DNA of 57,174 nt from Izemoplasma sp964435595 (GTDB taxonomy: Bacteria > Bacillota_I > Bacilli_A > Izemoplasmatales > Izemoplasmataceae). The DNA is taken from the NCBI GenBank assembly GCA_964435595.1, contig CAYSZV010000014.1, forward strand, positions 1-57,174, read 5' to 3'. Below, piece after piece: positions 35,609 through 44,152 of this stretch (position 1 is the stretch's first letter; each line of letters starts with the position of its first letter). The position numbers and the translations under genes were made by a program. The notes under the pieces are model-generated. The model was not told the origin of the DNA, did no database searches, and saw nothing but the letters and a program-made list of their open reading frames with translations.

Positions 35609-36526
35609 CATAAATAGATAGTTCCTATCCACTCTTTTAATAGGGGTATGAGTAGCGGGATTGTTTTTATCAAATTGACGTAAGAAGTTAATTACTTCAG
35701 ATGTGACTTGAGTTGGAGTTGAGGCACCACTAGATACACTACAACTGTCAATTGTTTTTAAAAAATCAATGTTTAAATCTTCAACATTTTCAACTAAGGA
35801 AGCATTGATTCCTGCTTGATCTTTTGATACTTGTACAAGCTTCTTTGAATTGTTTGATAATTTGTCTCCTACTATGAAGCAGTGATCAACTCGTTCTTGT
35901 TTGATGATTGCTTCTTGTCTGATTCTTGTTGCATTACAGATTTCATCAACGAAAGTTACAGAATCAAATACTGTTTTGGCATACTCACTGATTTCATATA
36001 CATCAAATAAGGACATTGTCGTTTGATTTGTCATAGCCACTTTCTTTAAGTGAGATAATGAATCAATATCAGCTGTGGTTTCAACTAGGTGCACCTTGTC
36101 TGATATATCATATGCTGCTTCACTTTCAGGATGCCCCTTTTTGCCGATATAAAGGATGTCATAGCCTAAGTCTAAAAAGTCTTTGATAACTGTCTGTGAT
36201 TTTAAAACATCTTTACACGAGGTATCAATGATGTATAAACCTTTATCAGCTGCTTTTTTGTAAACGTTGGGACTAATTCCGTGGGCCGTAAAAATAACAG
36301 TTCCTGATTCAATCTCATCCAATAACTCAAGCCTTGTTTTGGATGGATCGTGGAGCGTTTTAATGTTTAATAAATTGAGGGATGATACAATGTCCTTGTT
36401 GTGAACAAGCATCCCTAGAATATAAACAGGATTTGGTATTGACAAAAGGTCTAGATTTGTTATAGTATTGATTGCACCTACAACACCATGACAGTAGCCA
36501 CGGGGTGTAATTTTAATTGTTTTCAT
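35591..36526 (-). CDS. ispH: 4-hydroxy-3-methylbut-2-enyl diphosphate reductase
   Basis: The 311-residue LytB-type iron-sulfur enzyme makes IPP and DMAPP, the last step of the MEP pathway. The three cluster cysteines are visible: PRGYCHGV (Cys12), IDTSCKDV and VDEICNATR. The substrate-binding motif TAHGISPNVYKKA is also clear. The ATG at 36526 follows AGGTGATT; the longer frame upstream adds an unrelated leader. Divergent from cshB-nfo, as in the Bacillus yqfP-yqfR-yqfS neighbourhood. Confidence 0.94.
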   Translation of the reverse strand: MKTIKITPRGYCHGVVGAINTITNLDLLSIPNPVYILGMLVHNKDIVSSLNLLNIKTLHDPSKTRLELLDEIESGTVIFTAHGISPNVYKKAADKGLYIIDTSCKDVLKSQTVIKDFLDLGYDILYIGKKGHPESEAAYDISDKVHLVETTADIDSLSHLKKVAMTNQTTMSLFDVYEISEYAKTVFDSVTFVDEICNATRIRQEAIIKQERVDHCFIVGDKLSNNSKKLVQVSKDQAGINASLVENVEDLNIDFLKTIDSCSVSSGASTPTQVTSEVINFLRQFDKNNPATHTPIKRVDRNYLFMKKSTS

Positions 36527-36542
36527 ATAATCACCTAGAATC

Positions 36543-36594
36543 ATTATAACGCATAGCCATATAATTTTGAAATGATTCGTTAATATAGTATAAT
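36543..36594. promoter_or_regulatory. Divergent promoters of ispH and cshB
   Basis: Plus strand: -35 TTGAAA (36567-36572), 16-nt spacer, -10 TATAAT (36589-36594). Minus strand: a TATAAT at about 36548-36543, 17-22 nt upstream of the ispH start. Confidence 0.65.
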
Positions 36595-36613
36595 TAGGTA
36601 GAGGAGAGATAGA

Positions 36614-37903
36614 ATGGATATACATAAAAAATACATTGAAAAAGCAGTAAAGAAACTAGGGTTTACTCAATACACTGAGATACAAGAAAAAGTGATTCCT
36701 AAAGCTAGAAAAGGGAATGACATAATTGGATGTTCACAGACAGGTAGTGGGAAAACTCATGCCTTTTTAATACCTATTTTTGAGAAGTTAGATCTTGAAA
36801 ATAAGGATGTTCAAGTTGTCATCTGTGCTCCTACAAGAGAGTTGGCATCTCAGATACATGAGTTTGCAAAAGAATTGGCGTATTATAGTGAAACTAGAAT
36901 TGATATTAGAAAGTATACTGGTGGAAGTAATCGTAATGACGAAGTTGAACGATTGAAAAAATCACAACCTCAAATCGTGATTGGGACACCAGGAAAAATT
37001 AAAGACTTGGCAATAAAAGAAAACGTCTTACATATATTTAAGGCAAATACATTTGTTTTGGATGAAGCGGACATGGCATTAGAAATTGGATTCTTGGATG
37101 ATATTGATGCGATTGCATCATTGATGGACAAAGAATTACAAATGATGGTGTTTAGTGCAACAATTCCTGAAAAATTGAAACCATTTTTGCGTAAGTATAT
37201 GAACAATCCAGATGAGATATATATCAAGCCGAAGGAATTATCAAGTTTGAACATCGAACATATATTTTTACCAGTTAAAAGTAAAGATCGTGAAACGGTG
37301 TTATTACAATTACTTGGAGTAATCAATCCATATGTTGCAATCATTTTCTGTAATAAGAAGGAAAAAGTTGATGAAATTGCAGCGTTGTTATATGCGAATG
37401 GTCATAAAGTAGCTAAATTCCATGGTGGAATCACAGCGAGAGAAAGAAAACGTATTATGGAACGAGTGAATAAGGCTGAGTTCCAATATGTAGTAGCTTC
37501 TGATATTGCGAGTCGTGGAATTGATATTGATGGAGTAAGTCATGTAATAAATTTTGACTTGCCAAAAGATATGGAGTTTTATGTACATAGAAGTGGACGC
37601 ACGGGACGTGCGAATTATACAGGAATAGCGATTAGTCTATATCACAAAGATGATGATAATTATATCGATTTCTTAGAAGATAAAGGAATTGATATTCACT
37701 ATCAAGAGATTAAAAATGGCGAATTAGTTGAAAGAAGAGAACGTAAAGAAAGATCAAAACGTGAACTTGTTCATGCTGGATTCGATAAAAATACTGTAAA
37801 CGTGAAAAAGAAAAACAAATCAGTGAAACCAGGATACAAAAAGAAATATCATCAGGAATTACAAAAACAAAAGATTAAAGCGATAAGAAAGAAAAGAAAG
37901 TAG
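36614..37903 (+). CDS. cshB: DEAD-box RNA helicase (CshB/YqfR-like)
   Basis: The 429-residue ATP-dependent RNA helicase has Q motif GFTQYTEIQEKVIP, motif I SQTGSGKT, Ia PTRELASQ, motif II VLDEADMALE, motif III SAT, motif IV region IIFCNKKEKVDEIA, motif V ASRGIDIDGVSHVINFD and motif VI HRSGRTGR. A lysine/arginine-rich tail of about 55 residues follows, likely an RNA-binding extension. Synteny (ispH divergent, nfo downstream) matches Bacillus cshB (yqfR). Probably acts in ribosome assembly or mRNA turnover. GAGGAGAG lies before ATG. Confidence 0.92.
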   Translation: MDIHKKYIEKAVKKLGFTQYTEIQEKVIPKARKGNDIIGCSQTGSGKTHAFLIPIFEKLDLENKDVQVVICAPTRELASQIHEFAKELAYYSETRIDIRKYTGGSNRNDEVERLKKSQPQIVIGTPGKIKDLAIKENVLHIFKANTFVLDEADMALEIGFLDDIDAIASLMDKELQMMVFSATIPEKLKPFLRKYMNNPDEIYIKPKELSSLNIEHIFLPVKSKDRETVLLQLLGVINPYVAIIFCNKKEKVDEIAALLYANGHKVAKFHGGITARERKRIMERVNKAEFQYVVASDIASRGIDIDGVSHVINFDLPKDMEFYVHRSGRTGRANYTGIAISLYHKDDDNYIDFLEDKGIDIHYQEIKNGELVERRERKERSKRELVHAGFDKNTVNVKKKNKSVKPGYKKKYHQELQKQKIKAIRKKRK

Positions 37904-37910
37904 GCAGACT

Positions 37911-38825
37911 ATGTTAAAGATAGGTTCTCATGTTTCTATGGGTGGAAAAGATATGCTAGTAGGAAGTGTGAAAGAAGCACTAAGTTATAATGCAAATGCA
38001 TTTATGATTTATACTGGTGCTCCACAAAACACAAAAAGAAGACCATTGGAACAAATGAAAATTGAAGAGGCCAAAGCATTAATGGAGAAAAATAATATTC
38101 CATTTGAAAATGTTATTGTGCATGCTCCATATATAATGAACCTAGCGAATATAGATCCGGAAAAAAGACAATTTGCAGTTGATTTTTTAACAACAGAAAT
38201 TAGAAGAACTGCATCTATTGGTGCTAAACAAATTGTGTTACATCCAGGTGCGCATGTCAAACAAGGCCCAGAAATTGGAATAAAACATATCGTTTCTGGT
38301 CTAAATCAAGTGATTGAAAATACGAAAGAATTAGATGTGTTGATTGCACTGGAAACAATGGCCGGTAAAGGAACTGAAATCGGTCGTTCATTCGAAGAAT
38401 TAAAAGCAATTATTGATGGAGTGAATCATAATGAACGTATTAGTGTTTGTTTTGATACATGCCATACTCATGATGCTGGCTATATTACAAAAGATGATTT
38501 TGATGCTGTCATTAAAGAATTTGATGAAGTGATTGGAAAAGAAAGAATTTCTGCATTTCACATTAATGATTCAAAAAATCCATTGGGAGCTTCAAAAGAT
38601 CGACATGAAAATGTAGGATTTGGATACATAGGATATGACGCATTACATTATATTGTAAATCACCCTGATTTTATGACTGTGCCAAAAATTCTTGAAACAC
38701 CATATATTACTGAAACACCAGATTCCAAAGAACGTTTATATCCTCCATATAAAGAGGAGATTGAAATGTTTAGAAGTGGGGAGTATGATCCTCAATATAT
38801 TGAACGAATAAGAAACCGCAAATAG
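37911..38825 (+). CDS. nfo: Endonuclease IV (AP endonuclease)
   Basis: The 304-residue TIM-barrel enzyme nicks DNA 5' of abasic sites in base-excision repair. Zinc ligands appear in the usual motifs: VHAPYIMNLA, LHPGAHV, ALETMAGKGTEIG, CFDTCHTHDAGY, FHINDSKNPLG, RHENVGFGYIG and ILETPY. Length is about 20 residues over the E. coli enzyme. It follows cshB by 7 nt, matching Bacillus yqfR-yqfS. Confidence 0.95.
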   Translation: MLKIGSHVSMGGKDMLVGSVKEALSYNANAFMIYTGAPQNTKRRPLEQMKIEEAKALMEKNNIPFENVIVHAPYIMNLANIDPEKRQFAVDFLTTEIRRTASIGAKQIVLHPGAHVKQGPEIGIKHIVSGLNQVIENTKELDVLIALETMAGKGTEIGRSFEELKAIIDGVNHNERISVCFDTCHTHDAGYITKDDFDAVIKEFDEVIGKERISAFHINDSKNPLGASKDRHENVGFGYIGYDALHYIVNHPDFMTVPKILETPYITETPDSKERLYPPYKEEIEMFRSGEYDPQYIERIRNRK

Positions 38826-38861
38826 GATTCACTTCGAAGAATCTTGCTTATAAAAAGGAAA

Positions 38862-38889
38862 AAAGACACTATCATTTGATAGTGTCTTT
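38862..38889. terminator. Bidirectional terminator between nfo and the XRE regulator gene
   Basis: AAAGACACTATC pairs with GATAGTGTCTTT over a 4-nt loop, and overlaps the 3' end of the minus-strand gene. Confidence 0.88.
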
Positions 38890-39153
38890 AATATAATCTA
38901 ATTGTCGTAATATGGCATCTTGCTGATATTTTGAAATTGTTTTTTTCTTTTCTACTTTAATATTTAAAATGTAATCTGCGCTCACATCAAAGAATTCACA
39001 AAAGAGTTTGATTTGTTGGGGAGTAAGTCCTTGTTTATTGTTTTCAATTTTAGAATAATTGGGACGTTGTACTCCAAGTATTTCAGCAACTTGCTTTTGT
39101 GGGAATCCTTTTCTCTCTCTTATTTCTTTTAATCTCTTTCCTAAATCATCCAT
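38872..39153 (-). CDS. XRE-family helix-turn-helix regulator
   Basis: The 93-residue protein has an N-terminal Cro/CI-type helix-turn-helix (RLKEIRERKGFPQKQVAEIL, then VQRPNYSKIENNKQG) and a short helical tail with KKK. It resembles small chromosomal or phage-type repressors; no toxin partner or protease gene is next to it. The ribosome-binding site is modest (GGTGA). It may regulate itself and the divergent queG through the dyad at 39201-39219. Confidence 0.85.
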   Translation of the reverse strand: MDDLGKRLKEIRERKGFPQKQVAEILGVQRPNYSKIENNKQGLTPQQIKLFCEFFDVSADYILNIKVEKKKTISKYQQDAILRQLDYIKDTIK

Positions 39154-39200
39154 GTTATCACCAATATAATTGTATCAAAATAAACACGTAAAGAGTTTGA

Positions 39201-39219
39201 TTGTACCATATTGCTACAA
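39201..39219. promoter_or_regulatory. Imperfect palindrome, candidate XRE operator
   Basis: TTGTA (39201-39205) and TACAA (39215-39219) flank C-C-ATATT-G-C, giving a 19-bp dyad with one mismatched pair between the divergent xre and queG genes. Confidence 0.4.
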
Positions 39220-39252
39220 ATACATTTAGCGGTATAAAATATATACATAAAG

Positions 39253-39282
39253 TTGCCATAATTATTTTTAATATACTATATT
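39253..39282 (+). promoter_or_regulatory. Promoter of the queG operon
   Basis: -35 TTGCCA (39253-39258), an 18-nt spacer, -10 TATATT (39277-39282), with the ribosome-binding site about 20 nt further. Confidence 0.5.
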
Positions 39283-39311
39283 TTCATATATAATAAGAGT
39301 AGGTGAGTTGT

Positions 39312-40268
39312 ATGAAAAAAAAGATAGAACAAATACTAGATAAATACATCGATGCATATTCTTTTGTAAGTACAAAAGAGTATATTTTAACTAGACAATC
39401 CTTACATAAAAATGATTTGTATGATGACTACACAAAAGCAAAAGAATATTCGACTATTATAACGGTAGGATTAAGTTATTCATCAGATCAACTTTCATAT
39501 AAAAAAGGATACGGAAGGTTATCAAGATATAGCTATGGAAAAGACTATCACTTGGTTATGAAAGATAGACTAACCTTAATAGAAAAAGAATTAGAAGTGT
39601 TGGGAATTGCATACTATAGTAGTGTTGATACCGGTCCAATTGATGAACGCTGGGCTAGCTACTTATCTGGCTTAGGTATGTTAGGGAAAAACCAGTATCT
39701 GATTCATCGAAAATATGGAGGATATTTGTATTTGGCTACGATTTTAATCAATTTGGAAATTGAAAAAGAATTCACTGTCTTAGATACATGTGGAGACTGT
39801 GACTTATGTGTAAAAAGTTGTCCTACAAATGCTTTAGATGGAGGCTTTATTCAAGAACGTTGTATTAGTGAAACAACTCAAAGTAAAAAAGAATTGACTG
39901 ACAATGAAATCAAATATATTAACACACTTGTCTATGGATGTGATATTTGTCAGAGAGTTTGTCCAAAAAACAAAGGGATTAATTTTACTCATAACAAGGA
40001 GTTCACTCCAACTGGGATTGAACAAGTTCCACTTCACGGAATATTACAAATGACAAACAAAGAGTATCATGATATATATCAAAATAATGCCAGTAGTTGG
40101 AAAGGACCACTGATTATAAAAAGAAATGCATTGTGTCTTTTACTGAATAAAGGGGATACCTCTAGTATTCCATTAATTAAAGAAAGTATTGATAAATATT
40201 CAAGCGTTTTGTGGTATAATAATGTAGCGAAACGTGTATTAAAACAATTAGAGGTGAAGAAGAAATGA
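39312..40268 (+). CDS. queG: Epoxyqueuosine reductase
   Basis: The 318-residue cobalamin and iron-sulfur enzyme performs the last step of queuosine synthesis, reducing epoxyqueuosine at tRNA position 34. Two 4Fe-4S motifs are clear: CGDCDLCVKSCP and CDICQRVCP. GPIDERWASYLSGLGMLGKN is a family signature. AGGTGA (39301-39306) indicates ATG 39312 rather than GTG 39303. The HEAT-like C-terminal tail is short. It overlaps trmL by 4 nt, linking two wobble-base modification genes. Confidence 0.92.
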   Translation: MKKKIEQILDKYIDAYSFVSTKEYILTRQSLHKNDLYDDYTKAKEYSTIITVGLSYSSDQLSYKKGYGRLSRYSYGKDYHLVMKDRLTLIEKELEVLGIAYYSSVDTGPIDERWASYLSGLGMLGKNQYLIHRKYGGYLYLATILINLEIEKEFTVLDTCGDCDLCVKSCPTNALDGGFIQERCISETTQSKKELTDNEIKYINTLVYGCDICQRVCPKNKGINFTHNKEFTPTGIEQVPLHGILQMTNKEYHDIYQNNASSWKGPLIIKRNALCLLLNKGDTSSIPLIKESIDKYSSVLWYNNVAKRVLKQLEVKKK

Positions 40269-40780
40269 ATCATATAGTTTTATATCAACCAGAGATTCCT
40301 CAAAATACAGGAAACATTATGAGGACTTGTGCGGCGGCAAATATGAAACTGCATTTGATTAAACCTTTGGGATTCGATTTGGATATCAAGAAGGTAAGAA
40401 GAAGTGCGGCGAATTATATTGAACATGTAACTTATGAAGTATATGAAAATTTTGATGACTTCTTAAGTAAGAATAAAGGAGAAATGTTTTTTATTACAAG
40501 ATATGGACAAAAATCTCCAGATAAAATGAATTTCAGTTCTGAAACAGGCGAAGATATTTATATAATCTTTGGAAGTGAAAGCAGTGGAATTCCAAAAGAA
40601 ATCTTAAAAGATCATTTAGAAAACTGTCTACGATTACCAATGACAGAGGTTGTTAGAAGTTTGAATTTAAGCAATACTGTAGCAATACTAGCTTATGAAG
40701 TATTAAGACAGCAGGAATATAAAGGTTTATTTACACATGAACCTGAAAGCTTAAAAGGGAAAGATTGGCTTACAAAATAA
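40265..40780 (+). CDS. trmL: tRNA (cytidine/uridine-2'-O-)-methyltransferase TrmL
   Basis: The 171-residue SPOUT methyltransferase 2'-O-methylates position 34 of certain tRNA-Leu isoacceptors. Signatures: LYQPEIPQNTGNIMRTC at the N-terminus, LIKPLGFD, and the trefoil-knot elements IIFGSESSGIP and RLPMTEVVRSLNLSNTVAI. Length is typical. Translationally coupled to queG (ATGA overlap). Confidence 0.94.
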   Translation: MNHIVLYQPEIPQNTGNIMRTCAAANMKLHLIKPLGFDLDIKKVRRSAANYIEHVTYEVYENFDDFLSKNKGEMFFITRYGQKSPDKMNFSSETGEDIYIIFGSESSGIPKEILKDHLENCLRLPMTEVVRSLNLSNTVAILAYEVLRQQEYKGLFTHEPESLKGKDWLTK

Positions 40781-40805
40781 AGTATTATAAGAGAGGAAGT
40801 ATATT

Positions 40806-41342
40806 ATGATTCCTAATATATATCAAAATATTCAAATTCAAAGTTATAAACACGATGAAACTTTACATCGTATTTGGGAAAAAGCAACTGTCTTATATGT
40901 AGACGAAGACGAGATTATTGTAGCGAATAAAAGAACCAAGGTAATTGAAGCCAATGGAAGATTTTGGCACACTAGGGAACCTTCTGTTTCTTGGTTTTAC
41001 AAGAAACACTGGTTCANNNNNNNNNNTATCGGGATTATTAAGAAAGATTCCATTCATTTTTATTGTAATATAGCCTCTCCATTTTTAATAGATGATGAAG
41101 GATTAAAGTATATTGATTATGATTTAGATATTAAAGTTATTGAAAAGTTTTCTTATAATGTATTGGATCGAAATGAATACAATAAACACAAAGAAAAAAT
41201 GGATTACCCGGATAATTTAAAGAAAATTTTGGAAAGAGAATTAGCAAAACTGAAAAAAATGATTGAGAATAGAGAAGAACCATTCAATGCAAAATTAGTA
41301 AGAGAATGGTATCAAATTTACGAGGAGAATACACATGAATAA
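40806..41342 (+). CDS. DUF402 protein, nucleoside tri-/diphosphatase-like (interrupted by assembly gap)
   Basis: The frame of about 178 codons matches the DUF402 family of Bacillus YgaC and the Staphylococcus SA1684 nucleotide phosphatase (Ntdp): SYKHDETLHRIWEKATVL, EANGRFWHTREPSVSWFYKK, FYCNIASPFLIDDEGLKYID and YDLDIKV are all recognisable. These enzymes hydrolyse nucleoside tri- and diphosphates with Mg2+. Ten Ns (41017-41026) interrupt the codons after KKHWF. The family suggests WFNII there, so the real gap is probably shorter than ten bases. GAGAGGAAG lies before the ATG. Downstream it overlaps a membrane-protein gene by 8 nt. Confidence 0.85.
   Translation: MIPNIYQNIQIQSYKHDETLHRIWEKATVLYVDEDEIIVANKRTKVIEANGRFWHTREPSVSWFYKKHWFXXXXIGIIKKDSIHFYCNIASPFLIDDEGLKYIDYDLDIKVIEKFSYNVLDRNEYNKHKEKMDYPDNLKKILERELAKLKKMIENREEPFNAKLVREWYQIYEENTHE
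41017..41026. other. Assembly gap (10 N)
   Basis: The only ambiguous bases in the window, inside the DUF402 gene. The reading frame happens to continue through ten Ns. Confidence 0.99.
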
Positions 41343-41901
41343 AAACGAATTTATCAGATTATACTTAAGGCTATCAATTGTTTTTGTATTAGTGTTAATG
41401 TATTTACAATATCAATTTACACAAGATCTTATGGGATCAGAAACGTCAATTAGCGGAACAATATCATCAAATATATTTAGATATAATTTTGAAAATGCAT
41501 TCTTGACAATTGATGTTTTAAACACACCACTTATCATGTATATTTCATTTACATTATTGTCAGTATTTGCTGCTGTACTAGCTCTTAAGAATCCTCCTAT
41601 TAGACAGAAATTTTTACAAGAAGTAGTTATTTATAACGTTATGATTTCAATTTTATTTATTGCTTCTAGTATTGTATTAATGGTATTGCTTCCTGATACA
41701 GTAAGTGGCGTAATAGATTATGGTCTCATTGCAATGAAATTCCCAATTCAAGGTGGGGAAATAGTGAGTGTATTTAACTTTACATACATTTTTATGATTG
41801 TCTATATCATCCTGAATATTGTTGCTCTACAACTCACAAAGGAAAAGAAATATAAAGAGAAAAAAGAAGAAACTGATTTAGATAGTGAGTTTTTATTATA
41901 A
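41335..41901 (+). CDS. Four-helix membrane protein, unknown function
   Basis: The 188-residue protein has four predicted membrane helices (LSIVFVLVLMYL; LIMYISFTLLSVFAAVLAL; VMISILFIASSIVLMVLL; FTYIFMIVYIILNIVAL) and a highly charged C-terminal tail (KEKKYKEKKEETD). The loop between helices 1 and 2 is polar. It overlaps the DUF402 gene by 8 nt, so the two are co-translated. I do not recognise the family. Confidence 0.75.
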   Translation: MNKNEFIRLYLRLSIVFVLVLMYLQYQFTQDLMGSETSISGTISSNIFRYNFENAFLTIDVLNTPLIMYISFTLLSVFAAVLALKNPPIRQKFLQEVVIYNVMISILFIASSIVLMVLLPDTVSGVIDYGLIAMKFPIQGGEIVSVFNFTYIFMIVYIILNIVALQLTKEKKYKEKKEETDLDSEFLL

Positions 41902-41902
41902 G

Positions 41903-41926
41903 AAAGAGTGCTTGCACTCTTTTTGT
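41903..41926 (+). terminator. Intrinsic terminator
   Basis: AAAGAGTGC pairs with GCACTCTTT over a TT loop, followed by a T-run; it ends the queG operon. Confidence 0.88.
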
Positions 41927-41986
41927 TTTTCTATTCTTATAATATTCACAATTTTGTGATACAATATATGAAAAGGTTGTGATAGT

Positions 41987-42916
41987 ATGAATAATAAGAA
42001 ATTTTGGTATTTAATTGGTATTGGGGTTGTTGTATTTTTCTTAATAATCGTAGTGAGTAATGTGATTGATGTCGGAGTGAGATTAAGAGAGATTTCCAAA
42101 TATTTAGAATATGGATTTTATGGATTAAGTGGAATTCTTTTGTATGTATTATTTGTGAACCCTGTTCGCGTTATTTTGCTTGCTCCTACGTTTAGTGTTG
42201 AAGATATTATGGATGATGAACATAAACGTCATGGAGTGTATAAAAAAGCTGCGAAACAATTACTTGAAAACCCTGTTTTGACAGAAAAAGATAAAGAAAC
42301 ATTGATTTCTGTTTTGAATGATAAAGAAAGATTAAAGCCTGAATTAGCTAATATATTTAAAACCACGATTCAAAGTGCAATTAATGAAGTTATAAAGAAA
42401 AATGCAAAAACAGTTATGGTTACAACCGCTTTGTCTCAAAATGGAAACCTAGATATGTTAAGTGTAATCGGTCTTAATTTAAGAATGATTCGAGAAATTA
42501 CTGAACTAACTGGATTTAGACCAACATTACCAAAACTAGCAAAACTATCATTAAATGTCTTAATGACTTCACTTATTGCAGAAGGACTAGATGATGCTGA
42601 AATAAGCGAAATGTTACCAAATAAAGTATCTGAAGCATTAACAGATGTTCCCTTCCTTAAAACAATATCAAATAGTATAATGTCTGGAGCTGCAAATGGA
42701 TTGTTAACTTGCCGTGTTGGTATTGTTACTCAAAAGTATCTATTTACAGACAGTGATTTATTGAATAAAAAAGAAATTAGAAGGTATGCAGTAAAAGAAT
42801 CGATCAAGATGATGCCAAATATTGTTAGTGCAGGATTAGCTGCATTTCCAAAAGGTGTATATAATATGTTTAAAAAACCATTTACAAGAAAAAAGAAGGC
42901 TGACGAAGAAGAATAA
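41987..42916 (+). CDS. DUF697/YcjF-like membrane protein
   Basis: The 309-residue protein has two N-terminal membrane helices (FWYLIGIGVVVFFLIIVVS; YGFYGLSGILLYVLFV) and a helical soluble region. The DUF697-like half has TVMVTTALSQNGNLDMLSVIG, RMIREITELTGFRPTLPKL and SGAANGLLTCRVGIVTQKYL. The tail is basic then acidic. DUF697 proteins often accompany GTPases or stress systems; here no GTPase is adjacent. The 60 bp upstream contain an inverted repeat CACAA-TT-TTGTG. Terminator downstream, convergent with the phosphodiesterase gene. Confidence 0.75.
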   Translation: MNNKKFWYLIGIGVVVFFLIIVVSNVIDVGVRLREISKYLEYGFYGLSGILLYVLFVNPVRVILLAPTFSVEDIMDDEHKRHGVYKKAAKQLLENPVLTEKDKETLISVLNDKERLKPELANIFKTTIQSAINEVIKKNAKTVMVTTALSQNGNLDMLSVIGLNLRMIREITELTGFRPTLPKLAKLSLNVLMTSLIAEGLDDAEISEMLPNKVSEALTDVPFLKTISNSIMSGAANGLLTCRVGIVTQKYLFTDSDLLNKKEIRRYAVKESIKMMPNIVSAGLAAFPKGVYNMFKKPFTRKKKADEEE

Positions 42917-42918
42917 TG

Positions 42919-42953
42919 AAAAAGCATTCCACAATTGGAATGCTTTATTTTTT
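42919..42953. terminator. Bidirectional terminator
   Basis: AAAGCATTCC pairs with GGAATGCTTT over a 6-nt loop with T-rich flanks. It overlaps the 3' end of the minus-strand phosphodiesterase gene. Confidence 0.85.
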
Positions 42954-44051
42954 GAATATAATCAATGGAACCATCATTTCGTCTTCTAATAGACCAGCAT
43001 GATGTGCTTTATAAGATTTTTTTCCATTTAGGTTAAATAGTTTATTGGAAGTAGCAATCCCAATGTAATCTCCTAGAAACATATCAATTAGTTTATGCTT
43101 TGGACCGATACCAAGTAATTTACTATCTAATAACTCCTGTTTGGTCAATAAAGTATAAGACCCTTCAAAGTGTTTGTTAAATTCCAGTTTAAAGTCTTCA
43201 ATATGTTCTTCTTTTACAAAGAAATTAATAGCTCTAGGTTCTATCGAAGGAAGACGTTTTAGATAGGATAACATAGTTTGATATTTATTAATGAATACTT
43301 CTTCAACATCAGTTAATCCATGATCTGCGATAGCAACGACTAAAGTGTTATCTGGAACATTCTCAATCAATACTTCGAACTCATTGTTAAGACTGTTAAT
43401 CATATCAAATGTTTCTTTAGAGTTGATTCCATATAGGTGTTCTGTTAGATCTGGTTCTGTCCAATATAAATAGGTAAATGACTTGTCTATATTGTGTGTT
43501 CTAAGTAAGACTTGTTCTACAGCATCTGAGAGAGATTCGCTTGTACCACCAATTATTTTTGGCATGATAGCACCAGCATCAACATCTTCTCTGTGATTGT
43601 TGATTTGCTCCATAATATTTGGATAACTTAAATATTCATCTTTTACATTGTAGTCAAAGAATTTATCTTTATCATAAAAATCATTATTAATAAACACTGT
43701 GACGTTTGCTTCAACCTGCTCAAAGTATTGTACCCATCCTAGATATCCTGATGTGATTGGCGGTTGACCACTTAATACAGAATTGGTTGCCGCAACAGTA
43801 GTGGGAGGGAAAACACTGGTGATTTCTTTCACCATATATTTTTTTAATCCGTCTTCATCTTTCAGGTGTTTCTTTACAATATTTGATCCCAATCCATCTA
43901 ATAAAACAAAAATGATATGATCAGGATTCGATTGTAGTGTGTTTTCTAATTCTTTGATTCCATTATATTGTGTCTTGATACCATAATGATGTAAAAATGT
44001 ATTTGATACATTCATTATTGAATTTGTGTAATCTGGATTCTTTAAAGACAT
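42945..44051 (-). CDS. Alkaline-phosphatase-fold phosphodiesterase/nucleotide pyrophosphatase
   Basis: The 368-residue enzyme is of the PF01663 type. Metal and catalytic motifs in order: VLLDGLGSN (first metal Asp), PPTTVAATNSVLSG (nucleophile Thr), WTEPDLTEHLYG (Asp and His), AIADHGLTDV (Asp-His) and a late His in HHAGLLEDEMMVPLI. No signal peptide is present, so it is probably cytoplasmic or peripheral. Substrate unknown; the family includes nucleotide pyrophosphatases and phosphodiesterases. ATG 44051 follows GAGAGGTGAT; the longer frame includes that site. Confidence 0.85.
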   Translation of the reverse strand: MSLKNPDYTNSIMNVSNTFLHHYGIKTQYNGIKELENTLQSNPDHIIFVLLDGLGSNIVKKHLKDEDGLKKYMVKEITSVFPPTTVAATNSVLSGQPPITSGYLGWVQYFEQVEANVTVFINNDFYDKDKFFDYNVKDEYLSYPNIMEQINNHREDVDAGAIMPKIIGGTSESLSDAVEQVLLRTHNIDKSFTYLYWTEPDLTEHLYGINSKETFDMINSLNNEFEVLIENVPDNTLVVAIADHGLTDVEEVFINKYQTMLSYLKRLPSIEPRAINFFVKEEHIEDFKLEFNKHFEGSYTLLTKQELLDSKLLGIGPKHKLIDMFLGDYIGIATSNKLFNLNGKKSYKAHHAGLLEDEMMVPLIIFKK

Positions 44052-44125
44052 GATATCACCTCTCAACATTAAATTATATCATAAGAGTAGGCTCATATCA
44101 GTATATTAATAAAAATTTCTCATTG

Positions 44126-44134
44126 TGGTATAAT
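44126..44134 (+). promoter_or_regulatory. Extended -10 promoter of a lipoprotein gene
   Basis: TGGTATAAT (TG-n-TATAAT) 19 nt before the start codon; the -35 box TTAATA at 17-nt spacing is weak. Confidence 0.5.
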
Positions 44135-44152
44135 ACTATATGAGGTGATTGA

